Shown here piece after piece: positions 16,296 through 25,344 of a stretch of DNA of 34,259 nt. Position 1 is the stretch's first letter. The number at the start of each line of letters is the position of its first letter. The DNA is from Bradyrhizobium sacchari. GTDB taxonomy: Bacteria > Pseudomonadota > Alphaproteobacteria > Rhizobiales > Xanthobacteraceae. The notes under the pieces were generated by a model that had not been told where the DNA came from, did not search any database, and saw only the letters and a program-made list of their open reading frames with translations. The stretch lies in contig NZ_LWIG01000017.1 of the NCBI RefSeq assembly GCF_002068095.1, positions 14,477 through 48,735 on the forward strand. Reading direction: 5' to 3'. Position numbers and translations under genes: made by a program.

Positions 16296-16325
16296 TTCAC
16301 GAATTGATGCGTGAGAAATCGTGAA
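16296..16325 (+). repeat. Hairpin between rplU and rpmA
   Basis: TTCACGA (16296-16302) and TCGTGAA (16319-16325) form a perfect 7-bp inverted repeat in the 102-base gap. It could stabilise the rplU mRNA end or tune rpmA translation; no T-run follows, so it is not a terminator. Confidence 0.4.
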
Positions 16326-16378
16326 ATGATTCCGTCAAGGAATTGATCTAGAAATACGCAGGATTTCGGAGACGAGCC

Positions 16379-16648
16379 ATGGCTCACAAAAAAGCAGGCG
16401 GTTCATCGCGCAACGGACGCGATTCGAAGGGCAAGCGCCTCGGCATCAAGGCGTTCGGCGGGGAGATCGTCACTCCCGGCAACATCATTGCGCGTCAGCG
16501 CGGCACCACCTGGCACCCCGGCCTTAATGTCGGCATGGGCACGGACCACACTTTGTTCGCCAAGGTTGAAGGTCGTGTTGCGTTCCAGGCCAAAGCCAAC
16601 GGCCGCACCTTTGTGTCGGTACTCCCGATCGCAGAGGCGGCTGAATAG
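16379..16648 (+). CDS. rpmA: 50S ribosomal protein L27
   Basis: The 89-residue protein is a full-length L27: [20 protein letters not shown], then [28 protein letters not shown] and GRTFVSVLP. Its N-terminus reaches toward the peptidyl-transferase centre. It lacks the cleavable N-terminal extension known from Firmicutes. CGGAG upstream serves as ribosome-binding site. It is followed by an intrinsic terminator at 16725-16757. Confidence 0.97.
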   Translation: MAHKKAGGSSRNGRDSKGKRLGIKAFGGEIVTPGNIIARQRGTTWHPGLNVGMGTDHTLFAKVEGRVAFQAKANGRTFVSVLPIAEAAE

Positions 16649-16724
16649 ACGGTGGATCAAATCGGAGTCCGCCGGGTCCTACCAAACCGGCGGAGTCCTA
16701 GAGATCGCAGAGATCGAAGGCTCC

Positions 16725-16757
16725 AGGGGAGGCGGGAAACCGGCCTCCCCTTTTCTT
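16725..16757 (+). terminator. Rho-independent terminator after rpmA
   Basis: AGGGGAGGC (16725-16733) pairs with GCCTCCCCT (16743-16751) over nine bp with a nine-base loop, followed by TTTCTTTG. Position and form fit an intrinsic terminator ending the rplU-rpmA transcript. Confidence 0.8.
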
Positions 16758-16799
16758 TGACTTGCTCACTTTGACTTAGTGACTTTCACGGAGCCGGAC

Positions 16800-17393
16800 A
16801 TGTTGCAGGACTTCTCGAGCGTGACCTTGCAGGAGGCGAGACCAAGGGTCGTCGCCACCGAGCGGCTGACGTTGCGGCGGCCGACGCTTGCCGACGTCAG
16901 GGCCATCGCCCGGCTCGCCAACGACCGCCGCGTCGCCGAGAACACGCGCCGCCTGCCGCATCCCTATTCGCAGGACGACGCGGTCGAATTCATCCGCGCC
17001 ACCGCCGAGCCCGGCAGTGAGACCGCGTTCCTGATCGAGCACGACAGCGGCCCGGTCGGCATGGTCGGGATCGACTGCTCCAAGCCCGGCAATGCCGAGC
17101 TCGGCTACTGGCTCGGTGTCGAGTATTGGGGCCAAGGCTTTGCCACCGAGGCTGCGCGCGGCGCGATCGACTTCTTCTTCGAGGAGTACGAGGACGATCA
17201 TCTCTATGCCGGTGCCCGCGTCACCAACCCGGCCTCGCGCAAGGTGCTGGAGAAGTGCGGCTTCCAGTGGAGCGGCGTCCAGCTGCACCGCTTCCTGGCG
17301 CTGGGCTCCTCGACGCCCGTCGACTGCTTCCGCCTCTCCCGCGGCGTCTGGGCGTCGTTGAAGAGCTGGAGCAGCGCGCGGCGGGTGAGATAG
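16800..17393 (+). CDS. GNAT family N-acetyltransferase (RimJ/RimL-like)
   Basis: The start at ATG 16800 has CGGAG six bases upstream and is preferred over an in-frame GTG at 16779. The 197-residue product has the RimJ/RimL-type layout: TERLTLRRPTLADV near residue 25, GMVGIDC, ELGYWLGVEYWGQGFATEAA (acetyl-CoA pyrophosphate loop with the QGFATE segment) and NPASRKVLEKCGF near the end. It would transfer an acetyl group to a protein N-terminus or small amine; the substrate is unknown. It lies just after the rpmA terminator and is probably transcribed from its own promoter. Confidence 0.88.
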   Translation: MLQDFSSVTLQEARPRVVATERLTLRRPTLADVRAIARLANDRRVAENTRRLPHPYSQDDAVEFIRATAEPGSETAFLIEHDSGPVGMVGIDCSKPGNAELGYWLGVEYWGQGFATEAARGAIDFFFEEYEDDHLYAGARVTNPASRKVLEKCGFQWSGVQLHRFLALGSSTPVDCFRLSRGVWASLKSWSSARRVR

Positions 17394-17419
17394 GCGAAGG
17401 CGCTGCCACGTTCTCCGCT

Positions 17420-17563
17420 GTCGTCCCGGGGCGCGACGAAGTCGCGAGCCCGGGACCCATACTCCCAGGGAGGAGTATGGGGCAGAGCGACCACTCCGAA
17501 TCTTCGTAAAACGACTTCCTGTGGGTATGGGTCCCGGGCTCGCGCTGCGCGCCCCGGGACGAC
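17420..17563. repeat. Long nested intergenic palindrome (144 bp)
   Basis: The outer arms GTCGTCCCGGGGCGCG (17420-17435) and their complement (17548-17563) are perfect over 16 bp. Inner arms 17443-17462 and 17525-17544 are perfect over 20 bp. The centre contains a smaller CATACTCC/GGAGTATG hairpin. It fills the space between the convergent GNAT and EamA genes. The sequence style matches dispersed palindromic repeats of Bradyrhizobium and may also act as a bidirectional terminator. Confidence 0.85.
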
Positions 17564-17570
17564 AGTGTTG

Positions 17571-18494
17571 CTACACCGGCGGATTCACCTGCTCGCCCTG
17601 CCGTCCCAGATCGCGCTCACGCAGATAGATGTAGAATCCCGCGCCGATGATGATCGCGGCGCCGACGATCGTCGCGATCGAGGGGACATCCCCGAACACG
17701 ACGAAGCCGAAGATCACGGCCCAGACGATCATCGAATACTGATAGGGCACCACGACGCTGGCCGGTGCCAGCTTGAGCGAACGGTTGACGCAGAACAGCG
17801 CGGTCACCGAAATGAGCCCGGCGGCGGCGAAGATCACGAGACTGCCAGGGGTCGGCGGCACCCAGTGGAAAGCCGACAGCACCGCGCCCAGCGAAAACGT
17901 GCCGATGAATTGCGAGGACGCCATGACGATGTCGGGCGTCTTGCGCAGGCTGCGCGTGATCAGCATCAAGGTCGCGAAGGAGAGACTGCCGCCGAGCGCG
18001 ATCAGCGCCGGCAGGCTGACGGTCTGCGCCGACGGGCGCAACGCGATCAGCACACCGCAGAAGCCGATCAGAATCGCGGTCCAGCGCCGCCAGCCGACCT
18101 TCTCGCCCAGAAAGATCGCCGACATTGCGGTGACGAAGATCGGACCGGCGAGATAGTAGGTGATGACGTCGGCGAGTGGCAGATAGACCGTCGCGAGAAA
18201 GAAGGCGGCGACCTCGAGCGTCGAGAGCACGACGCGAAACAGCTGCAGGCCTGGCCGCTCCAGATGCAGGAAATGGCGGCGCTGCTTCCAGATCAGCGGC
18301 GACAGCAAGATCAGAGCCGCACAGGCGCGCAGAAACAGGAGCTGCCCCACCGAATAGGTCCCGACCAGGAACTTGCCCATGGCATCGCCGAACGAGAACA
18401 TGAAGATCGACAGCACCATGAGTCCGATGCCGGCCAGGCGCGCGGAGCGATCGTCATACGCGGAGAGATTCTTGAAGAAGGGCATTGATTGCAC
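17571..18494 (-). CDS. EamA/DMT family transporter
   Basis: The 307-residue inner-membrane protein has ten predicted hydrophobic helices arranged as two EamA repeats. The first runs from about residue 20 (IGLMVLSIFMFSFGDAMGKF) to residue 150 and contains ITYYLAGPIFVTAMSAIFLGE. The second begins near SLPALIALGGSLSFATLM and ends in AIIIGAGFYIYLRER. Such proteins export metabolites or amino acids; the substrate is unknown. The first codon is GTG at 18494; an ATG three codons in (18485) is an equally reasonable start, as neither has a strong ribosome-binding site. A palindromic repeat begins 10 bases upstream of the start. Confidence 0.88.
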   Translation of the reverse strand: MQSMPFFKNLSAYDDRSARLAGIGLMVLSIFMFSFGDAMGKFLVGTYSVGQLLFLRACAALILLSPLIWKQRRHFLHLERPGLQLFRVVLSTLEVAAFFLATVYLPLADVITYYLAGPIFVTAMSAIFLGEKVGWRRWTAILIGFCGVLIALRPSAQTVSLPALIALGGSLSFATLMLITRSLRKTPDIVMASSQFIGTFSLGAVLSAFHWVPPTPGSLVIFAAAGLISVTALFCVNRSLKLAPASVVVPYQYSMIVWAVIFGFVVFGDVPSIATIVGAAIIIGAGFYIYLRERDLGRQGEQVNPPV

Positions 18495-18504
18495 TGTGAG
18501 AGCT

Positions 18505-18590
18505 CGTCATTGCGAGCGGAGCGAAGCAATCCAGACTGTCTCTGCAGCGGCAGTGTGGATTGCTTCGTCGCTTCGCTCCTCGCAATGACG
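18505..18590. repeat. CGTCATTGCGAG palindromic repeat, copy 1
   Basis: The element begins CGTCATTGCGAGCGGAGCGA and ends with the complement CTCGCAATGACG, with AAGCAATCCA and TGGATTGCTT as inner arms. The same family recurs at 22184-22270 with a different centre and small differences in the arms. It lies between the EamA gene and the MaoC gene. Confidence 0.88.
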
Positions 18591-18734
18591 GAGAGAGAGC
18601 ATCAGGAATCGGCGAATTGTGTCGCTTGCGGTCGTTTTAATGACGTGGGCCGCAGGGACAAGCCCGCTACCGCCGAATTGAACGGATTGTCGCACTCTTC
18701 GCATCGCGGTAGCGATACAGACTTCACCAACAAA

Positions 18735-19229
18735 ATGAGCATGGACATGACCGATTTCGATCCGGCCCAGCATCGCATGATCCCCACGCAACGCTGGTTT
18801 GAGGATTTCGTCGTCGGCGAGCGTTTCGTGCTGCCGAGCCGCACCCAGACCTCGGCGGTGTTTGCGGCATTCCAGACCGCAAGCGGCGACACCCATCCCG
18901 TGCACTACGACGTGGAATATTGTCGCAGCCGCGGCATGCCGCATCTGCTGGCCCACGGCTTCCAGACCCTGATCCACACCGCGCCCGGCGCCGGCCTGTT
19001 TCCGTTCATGGTCGAGGAATCGCTCGTCGGCTTCCTCGAGCAATCGAGCCGGTTCCTCAAGCCCGTCTTCGCCGACGACACCATCTATCCCGCGCTGGAG
19101 GTCACCGAGCTGGTGCCGGGCCGCACCACAGGCGTCGTGACGCTAGGGAGCACCGTGTTCAACCAGCGCAAGGAGCTGGTGCTGGAGGGCACGCAGAAAT
19201 TCCTGATCCGGCGGCGGGCGGCGGGTTAA
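18735..19229 (+). CDS. MaoC-like hotdog dehydratase
   Basis: I chose the first of three clustered ATGs (18735, 18741, 18747), giving 164 residues. The frame stays open further upstream, but only through the palindromic repeat, so that part is unlikely to be coding. The protein is a single hotdog fold with FEDFVVGERF, FAAFQTASGDTHPVHYD (the D/H pair of R-specific hydratases) and a GMPHLLAHGF segment that continues the hydratase signature. MaoC-like proteins hydrate enoyl-CoA or related thioesters. The CoA substrate is not evident from context. obgE follows after 85 bases. Confidence 0.85.
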   Translation: MSMDMTDFDPAQHRMIPTQRWFEDFVVGERFVLPSRTQTSAVFAAFQTASGDTHPVHYDVEYCRSRGMPHLLAHGFQTLIHTAPGAGLFPFMVEESLVGFLEQSSRFLKPVFADDTIYPALEVTELVPGRTTGVVTLGSTVFNQRKELVLEGTQKFLIRRRAAG

Positions 19230-19311
19230 GCAAGGGGCGGAATTCGCGGAATTTCGGCCGATTTGCGGGTCAATCCGGGTTGCCGGAGGGGGCCGGCTGG
19301 CCTACCTATGA

Positions 19312-20355
<1,044 letters not shown>

Positions 20356-20357
20356 TC

Positions 20358-20403
20358 GTCGTCCCGGCCTAGTGCGCAATTGCGCACGGGGCGCGGGGAC
20401 GAC
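20358..20403. repeat. Palindromic repeat after obgE
   Basis: GTCGTCCC opens and GGGACGAC closes the element, which has at its centre a perfect 16-base palindrome GTGCGCAATTGCGCAC (20372-20387). It starts two bases after the obgE stop and may help end that transcript. It resembles the 17.4-kb repeat at its ends. Confidence 0.7.
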
Positions 20404-20500
20404 ACCGAATGTGTGACGACGGCTCGCGCATCACTGACAGGTTGCCATCGCGCCCGCTATATCGCAGCATCAAGCGTTCAAGAAACGGCGGGGATGACGC

Positions 20501-22132
20501 ATGGCGCGCGCGAAGAACGTTCTCTGGATCATGTGCGACCAGCTTCGCTATGACTATCTCGGCTGCACCGGCCATCCCACGCTGAAGACGCCCAACATCG
20601 ACGGCATGGCCAAGCGCGGTGTGCTGTTCACCAAGGCCTATGTGCAATCGCCGATCTGCGGTCCGTCGCGGATGTCGTTCTACACCGGGCGCTACATGCG
20701 CTCGCACGGCTCGCACTGGAACGGCTGGCCGCTGCGTGTCGGCGAGCCCACGCTCGGCGATCACCTGAGCAAGATCGGCGTGCGCAACGTGCTGGTCGGC
20801 AAGACCCACATGGCGCCCGACCTCGAAGGCATGAAGGCGCTCGGCATCCCGCCGGAATCGGTCATCGGCGTGCATGTCGCCGAATGCGGCTTCGAGCCCT
20901 ATGAGCGCGACGACGGCCTGCATCCGACCGGACGGCCGCGCCCGAAATACGACGAGTATCTGCGCAGCCAAGGTTTTGAAGCCGCCAATCCCTGGGAGCA
21001 CTGGGCCAACTCCGGCGCTGCCGAGGATGGAAGCTTGCAGAACGGTTGGCTGCTGGTGCATGCCGACAAGGCTGCGCGCGTGCCGGAGGAGCATTCCGAG
21101 ACGCCCTACATGACGCGGCGCGCGATGGACTTCATCTGCGAAGCCGAGACAGACGGCCGGCCGTGGTGCCTGCATCTGTCCTACATCAAGCCGCACTGGC
21201 CTTATATCGCGCCAGAACCCTACGCCAGCATGTATTCGACGGATGACATAATCCCGGTAATCCGCTCCGAGCGCGAGCGCCAGAACCCGCATCCGGTGTT
21301 CGGCGCCTATATGGACATGCGCTACTCCCGCAACATGGCGCGCGATGACGCCCGCGAGAAGGTGATCCCGACCTATATGGGCCTGATCACCCAGATCGAC
21401 GATCAGATGGGCGTGCTGATGAAATTCCTGGAGGAACGCGATCTGCTGGACACCACCTTGATCGTGTTCACCTCCGATCACGGCGATTATCTCGGCGATC
21501 ACTGGATGGGCGAGAAGGACCTGTTCCACGAACAGTCGGCGAAAATTCCGCTGATCATCATCGATCCCTCGAGGGAGGCCGACGCCACGCGCGGCACCCG
21601 CAGCGACGCACTGGTGGAGGGAATCGATCTCGCGCCGACCTTCGTCGATTATTTCGGCGGCAAGGTGCCGGGCCACATCCTCGAAGGACGCTCGCTGCTG
21701 CCGCTGCTGCGCGGCGAGAAGCCGGAATGGCGCAAGGTCGCGTTCTCCGAATACGACTACGCCATGCAGGACGTGCGGCTGAAGCTGAACCAGCCGATCG
21801 AGCGCTGCCGCCTGTTCATGGTGTTCGACGGCCGCTGGAAATACATCCACGCCTCCGGCTTTCGCCCGATGCTGTACGACCTCGAAACCGATCCGGAAGA
21901 GTTTCTGGATCGCGGCGATGATCCGGAATGCGCCGGCATCATCGCGCGGTTGCAGGCCGAGCTGTTCGACTGGGCGCTGCATCCGAGCGACCACATCACG
22001 ACGCCGCGCGAGAAGATCGCGGCCTATGCCGACAACCAGCTGCAAGTGAAGGGCGGCGTCTTGATCGGCATCTGGGACGAGAAAGAGCTCGCCGCGATCA
22101 AGGACGGCATCGCCCAGCGCGCGAAGATGTGA
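20501..22132 (+). CDS. Sulfatase-superfamily hydrolase (arylsulfatase / phosphonate monoester hydrolase type)
   Basis: The 543-residue enzyme has N-terminal metal ligand D13 in WIMCDQLRYD and the signature SPICGPSRMSFYTGRY. In it C53-x-P-S-R57 is the site at which cysteine is converted to formylglycine, the catalytic nucleophile. FTSDHGDYLGDH near residue 325 supplies the second metal-binding set, and KDLFHEQSAKIPLII follows. Length and motif set resemble the phosphonate monoester hydrolase branch as well as arylsulfatases, so the exact ester is unclear. There is no signal peptide, suggesting a cytoplasmic enzyme. GGGGATG lies a few bases before the ATG. It sits between palindromic repeats, with a tctC gene on the opposite strand. 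Confidence 0.87.
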   Translation: MARAKNVLWIMCDQLRYDYLGCTGHPTLKTPNIDGMAKRGVLFTKAYVQSPICGPSRMSFYTGRYMRSHGSHWNGWPLRVGEPTLGDHLSKIGVRNVLVGKTHMAPDLEGMKALGIPPESVIGVHVAECGFEPYERDDGLHPTGRPRPKYDEYLRSQGFEAANPWEHWANSGAAEDGSLQNGWLLVHADKAARVPEEHSETPYMTRRAMDFICEAETDGRPWCLHLSYIKPHWPYIAPEPYASMYSTDDIIPVIRSERERQNPHPVFGAYMDMRYSRNMARDDAREKVIPTYMGLITQIDDQMGVLMKFLEERDLLDTTLIVFTSDHGDYLGDHWMGEKDLFHEQSAKIPLIIIDPSREADATRGTRSDALVEGIDLAPTFVDYFGGKVPGHILEGRSLLPLLRGEKPEWRKVAFSEYDYAMQDVRLKLNQPIERCRLFMVFDGRWKYIHASGFRPMLYDLETDPEEFLDRGDDPECAGIIARLQAELFDWALHPSDHITTPREKIAAYADNQLQVKGGVLIGIWDEKELAAIKDGIAQRAKM

Positions 22133-22183
22133 GCTGCTCTCCGCGATTCTGCATCGTCGATACAAGAGCACATCCATCCACGC

Positions 22184-22270
22184 CGTCATTGCGAGCGCAG
22201 CGAAGCAATCCAGAGTCCCGCCGCGGAGACAGTCTGGATTGCTTCGTCGCAAGAGCTCCTCGCAATGACG
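22184..22270. repeat. CGTCATTGCGAG palindromic repeat, copy 2
   Basis: It starts CGTCATTGCGAGCGCAGCGA and ends CGCAATGACG, with inner arms AAGCAATCCAGA and TCTGGATTGCTT, and a GC-rich centre different from the 18.5-kb copy. It lies between the convergent sulfatase and tctC genes. Confidence 0.88.
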
Positions 22271-22281
22271 GGAGGAGAGAC

Positions 22282-23271
22282 TCAATTCTCGAGCTTGTAT
22301 CCCGTCGCCTTCACGATCGGCTGCCAGAACGCGGTGTTGGCGGCGAGCTCCTTTGACAGTCCTTCCGCCGTGCCGCCGACCGGGATCAAGCCGATCGCGG
22401 TGAGCTTCTCCTTCACCTCCGGCTTGGCGAGCGCCGCGCTTGCGGCCGCCCCGAGCTTGCTGGCGAAGTCCGGCGGGCTGCCGGCGGGGAGCCACATGCC
22501 GTACCAGGCGTCGGCAACGAGATCGATGCCGCTCTCCTTCAGCGTCGGAACGTCGGGCGCGAAGGGCGAACGTTCCGCACTCGAGACCGCGATGATCCTC
22601 ACGCCCTTGGCACGATGCTGCGGCAGCGCATCCGCCAGCGTCGTGATCCCGAACGAGACATGGCCGCCGATGAGGTCGTTGAGAATCGGCGTGCTGCCGC
22701 GATAGGGCACGCGGCTCAAGGGAATGCCGAGATCCTTCTCGAGCCTGGAGCCCATGAAATGGGGGATCGTCCCGTTGCTCGGCACGCCGAATGAGGTCTT
22801 GTCGGGATGCGCCTTCAGCCAGGCGACAAATCCCTTGAAATCGGCGGCATCAACCGCCGGGCCGATCACGACCGCGAATTCGAACCGCGCCAGCAGCGAC
22901 ACCGGCACGAAGTCCTTGGCCGTATCGAAGCTCGGCGTCGTCTCCACCATTGGCAGCAGGTACATGGTGGGGCCTGTCGTCACCAGGACCATGCTGCCGT
23001 CGGCGCTGCCGCCCTTCACCGCCTTGATGCCGATCAGGCCATCGGCGCCCGTGCGATTCTCGACCACCATGGTCCGTTGCAGCACCGGGGCCATCTCCTG
23101 CGCAATCAACCGGCACAGCGTGTCGCCGCCGGCCCCCGCCGCGAACGGGAAGATGATTTTCGTCAGCCCGGCCTGCGCTTGTGTCTCGCCCGCCGGCGCC
23201 AGCAGCGACAGCCCAAGACTTCCCCCAAAACTTCCCCCAAGACATCCGGCCATGAATGTGCGGCGATCCAT
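22282..23271 (-). CDS. Tripartite tricarboxylate transporter binding protein (TctC/Bug family), copy 3
   Basis: The 329-residue protein starts MDRRTFMAGCLGGSFGGSLG, a twin-arginine-like signal with a short Gly/Ser duplication, then TKIIFPFAAGAGGDT, VVENRTGADGLIG, RVPYRGSTPILNDL and APDVPTLKESG of the Bug fold. It is an orphan: no TctA/TctB is nearby. Being convergent with the sulfatase, it is not in an operon with it, though the ligand could still relate to sulfatase or phosphonate metabolism. It is a different sequence from the two copies at 8-10 kb. Confidence 0.9.
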   Translation of the reverse strand: MDRRTFMAGCLGGSFGGSLGLSLLAPAGETQAQAGLTKIIFPFAAGAGGDTLCRLIAQEMAPVLQRTMVVENRTGADGLIGIKAVKGGSADGSMVLVTTGPTMYLLPMVETTPSFDTAKDFVPVSLLARFEFAVVIGPAVDAADFKGFVAWLKAHPDKTSFGVPSNGTIPHFMGSRLEKDLGIPLSRVPYRGSTPILNDLIGGHVSFGITTLADALPQHRAKGVRIIAVSSAERSPFAPDVPTLKESGIDLVADAWYGMWLPAGSPPDFASKLGAAASAALAKPEVKEKLTAIGLIPVGGTAEGLSKELAANTAFWQPIVKATGYKLEN

Positions 23272-23460
23272 ACGTTTCCTCTTTCAGCCTGTATCCTTGC
23301 CGGCAATTAGAGCCAGACAGGGCGTCCCGAACAAGTGCCGTTTACCATTCGGGCCGCCTTGCGCCGGCCATCGTCCTGCTGCAAAAGCAGGGCTCATCGG
23401 CGCCGCCCGTCGCTCCGCCGTTTCCCGAGCAATTCGTCACAGGCGCCAGCACATACATCC

Positions 23461-24582
23461 ATGGCCAGCCCCGAACTCAGTCAATTCCGCCGCGTCGTCG
23501 TCAAGGTCGGCTCCGCACTGCTGGTCGATTCCGACAAGGGCGAGGTGCGGGCGTCCTGGCTCGCCGCGCTCGCCGACGACATGGCCAAGCTGCACAAGGA
23601 AGGACGCGACGTCCTGGTGGTGTCCTCGGGCTCGATCGCGCTCGGCCGCAGCCGGCTCAAATTGCCGCGCGGTCCGTTGAAGCTGGAAGAGAGCCAGGCC
23701 GCCGCCGCCGTCGGCCAGATCGCGCTGGCGCGGATCTGGTCGGAGGTGCTCGGGGCCCACGGCATCGACGCCGGCCAGATCCTGGTCACGCTCCAGGATA
23801 CCGAGGAGCGCCGCCGCTATCTCAATGCGCGCTCCACCATCGGCAAGCTGTTGGAGTGGCGCGCGATCCCCGTGATCAACGAGAACGACACGGTCGCCAC
23901 CACCGAAATCCGCTATGGCGACAATGACCGCCTCGCCGCGCGCGTCGCCACCATGGCGAGCGCCGACCTGCTGGTGCTGCTGTCCGACATCGACGGCTTG
24001 TACGACGCCCCGCCCAAGAACAATCCGAACGCAAAGCTCATTCCGGTCGTCGACAGCATCTCCTCGGAGATCGAGGCGGTGGCCGGTGATGCCGAGTCCG
24101 AGCTGTCGCGCGGTGGCATGCGCACCAAGGTCGAGGCTGCCAAGATCGCGACCACGGGCGGCACCCACATGCTGATCGCCTCCGGCAAGATCGAGCATCC
24201 TCTGCAGGCGATCGCCGATGGCGGCCGCTGCACCTGGTTCCTGACGCCCGCCAATCCCATCACCTCGCGAAAGCGCTGGATCGCGGGCACGCTGGAGCCG
24301 AAGGGCACGCTGACAATCGACGCCGGCGCGGTGACCGCGCTGCGCGCCGGCGCCAGCCTGCTGCCGGCCGGCGTGATCAAGGTCGAGGGCCAGTTCGCCC
24401 GCGGCGATGCCGTGATCGTGCGCGGCCCCGATAGCAGCGAGGTCGGCCGCGGCCTGATCGCCTATGATGCCGACGATGCCGAGCGCATCAAGGGCCGCTC
24501 CTCCCCGGACGTGATGACCATCCTCGGCATCAGCGGCCGCGCCGAGATGATCCACCGCGACGATCTGGTGGTGGGCGGGTAA
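23461..24582 (+). CDS. proB: Glutamate 5-kinase
   Basis: The 373-residue enzyme has the amino-acid-kinase fold ([66 protein letters not shown]) and a C-terminal PUA domain from about residue 280 ([20 protein letters not shown] to the end). It phosphorylates glutamate to gamma-glutamyl phosphate, the first step of proline synthesis and the point of proline feedback inhibition. I placed the start at ATG 23461, although the frame continues upstream. proA follows, but with a toxin-antitoxin pair on the opposite strand between them. Confidence 0.96.
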   Translation: MASPELSQFRRVVVKVGSALLVDSDKGEVRASWLAALADDMAKLHKEGRDVLVVSSGSIALGRSRLKLPRGPLKLEESQAAAAVGQIALARIWSEVLGAHGIDAGQILVTLQDTEERRRYLNARSTIGKLLEWRAIPVINENDTVATTEIRYGDNDRLAARVATMASADLLVLLSDIDGLYDAPPKNNPNAKLIPVVDSISSEIEAVAGDAESELSRGGMRTKVEAAKIATTGGTHMLIASGKIEHPLQAIADGGRCTWFLTPANPITSRKRWIAGTLEPKGTLTIDAGAVTALRAGASLLPAGVIKVEGQFARGDAVIVRGPDSSEVGRGLIAYDADDAERIKGRSSPDVMTILGISGRAEMIHRDDLVVGG

Positions 24583-24588
24583 GGGAGA

Positions 24589-24885
24589 CTATTGCATGTC
24601 GTCAGAGCCGATATCCTGGCGGCCATGCATGACACGGATGATCTCGACGCCATCGGGTAGCGGGACATAGAAGATCACGTAGTTGCCGACCGGGAAGCTG
24701 CGCAGGCCGGCCCTCAACTCCTGGCGTTCGCGCTCCGCGAGCGGCTTCTCCAGGAGCATTTCGAAGATCTCGCCGATGCGAGCGATCTGCTTGTCGGCGG
24801 ACCGGACGCTGTCTGACGCAATGAACTCCCAGATCGAATCGAGATCGAGGTCTGCCTGCTGGGCTTTGCGAAATCTATTCGCCAC
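24589..24885 (-). CDS. parE: ParE/RelE-type toxin
   Basis: The 98-residue product has the ParE layout: a helical hairpin with DLDSIWEFIASDS, the ADKQIARIGEIFEMLLEKP helix, then strands AGLRSFPVGNYVIFYVPL and GVEIIRVMHGRQDI. In this family ParE toxins typically poison DNA gyrase, while RelE cleaves mRNA. The LRSFPVGNYVIFY and VMHGRQD motifs favour ParE, but activity cannot be read from sequence. Its start lies inside the antitoxin gene (11-base overlap at 24875-24885), the usual coupling. It ends seven bases after the proB stop on the other strand. Confidence 0.85.
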   Translation of the reverse strand: MANRFRKAQQADLDLDSIWEFIASDSVRSADKQIARIGEIFEMLLEKPLAERERQELRAGLRSFPVGNYVIFYVPLPDGVEIIRVMHGRQDIGSDDMQ

Positions 24886-25153
24886 GCTTGCGCGCGGCCA
24901 AACGCTGCCGTCCCCGCGCCTTGATGTCGTTCATCCATTCCTGGACATCAACCTCTTCCATCGGCCCGCTGTCAAAGCCCTTCTGGATTTCCTCCCGTAG
25001 CGCCTCCAGCTTGACCTTACGCCTCTCCTCGCGCTCCTCGACGAGGCGCAGGCCCTCGCGCATGACCTCGCTCGCGGTGGCATAGCGCCCGCTTGCGACC
25101 AGATCCTCGATCAGGTCCTCGAAATGCTTGCCAATGCTGTAGCTGCTGGCCAT
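24875..25153 (-). CDS. parD: ParD-type ribbon-helix-helix antitoxin
   Basis: I chose ATG 25153, which has ACGGAG upstream, giving 92 residues. An upstream in-frame start would add 25 residues and run through the tandem repeat. The N-terminus MASSYSIGKHFEDLIEDLV with GRYATASEVMREGLRLVEE is the ribbon-helix-helix DNA-binding fold. The rest (EEIQKGFDSG onward) is the toxin-binding tail. It should dimerise, bind its own promoter and neutralise the ParE-type toxin encoded just downstream. Confidence 0.86.
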   Translation of the reverse strand: MASSYSIGKHFEDLIEDLVASGRYATASEVMREGLRLVEEREERRKVKLEALREEIQKGFDSGPMEEVDVQEWMNDIKARGRQRLAARKRGE

Positions 25154-25172
25154 GGGCGGCTCCGTTATCAGA

Positions 25173-25192
25173 TATTGATATTTATTGATATT
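25173..25192 (-). promoter_or_regulatory. Tandem 10-bp repeat upstream of parD, probable operator
   Basis: TATTGATATT occurs twice in direct succession (25173-25182 and 25183-25192), 19 bases from the antitoxin ATG. Repeated AT-rich sites immediately before a ribbon-helix-helix antitoxin are typical autoregulatory operators and may overlap the -10 region. Confidence 0.65.
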
Positions 25193-25344
25193 GGGACGCC
25201 CCCCAAGGATCCGTCCAACCTTGAGCATGACCAGGCCATTGGCCGACCCGGCGGCGCGAACCGGGCCCCTGCCATACCGTCCCTGCCCTTCGCAAAAGCG
25301 GGATTTCCGTGCTAGGACACCGCCTTAGCAGAAGGTTTGACCCC

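Noticed and set aside
17420..17563. A CRISPR array or phage attachment site
   Set aside because: There is a single nested palindrome, not regularly spaced direct repeats with unique spacers, and no cas or integrase gene is near.
18489..18734. N-terminal extension of the MaoC gene
   Set aside because: The open frame runs through the CGTCATTGCGAG palindrome and has no family similarity before the FEDFVVGERF region.
20369..22495. A 708-codon reverse-strand open frame opposite the sulfatase gene
   Set aside because: High GC creates long shadow frames; the forward frame has clear sulfatase motifs and this one has no recognisable fold and is rich in His, Arg and Gln.
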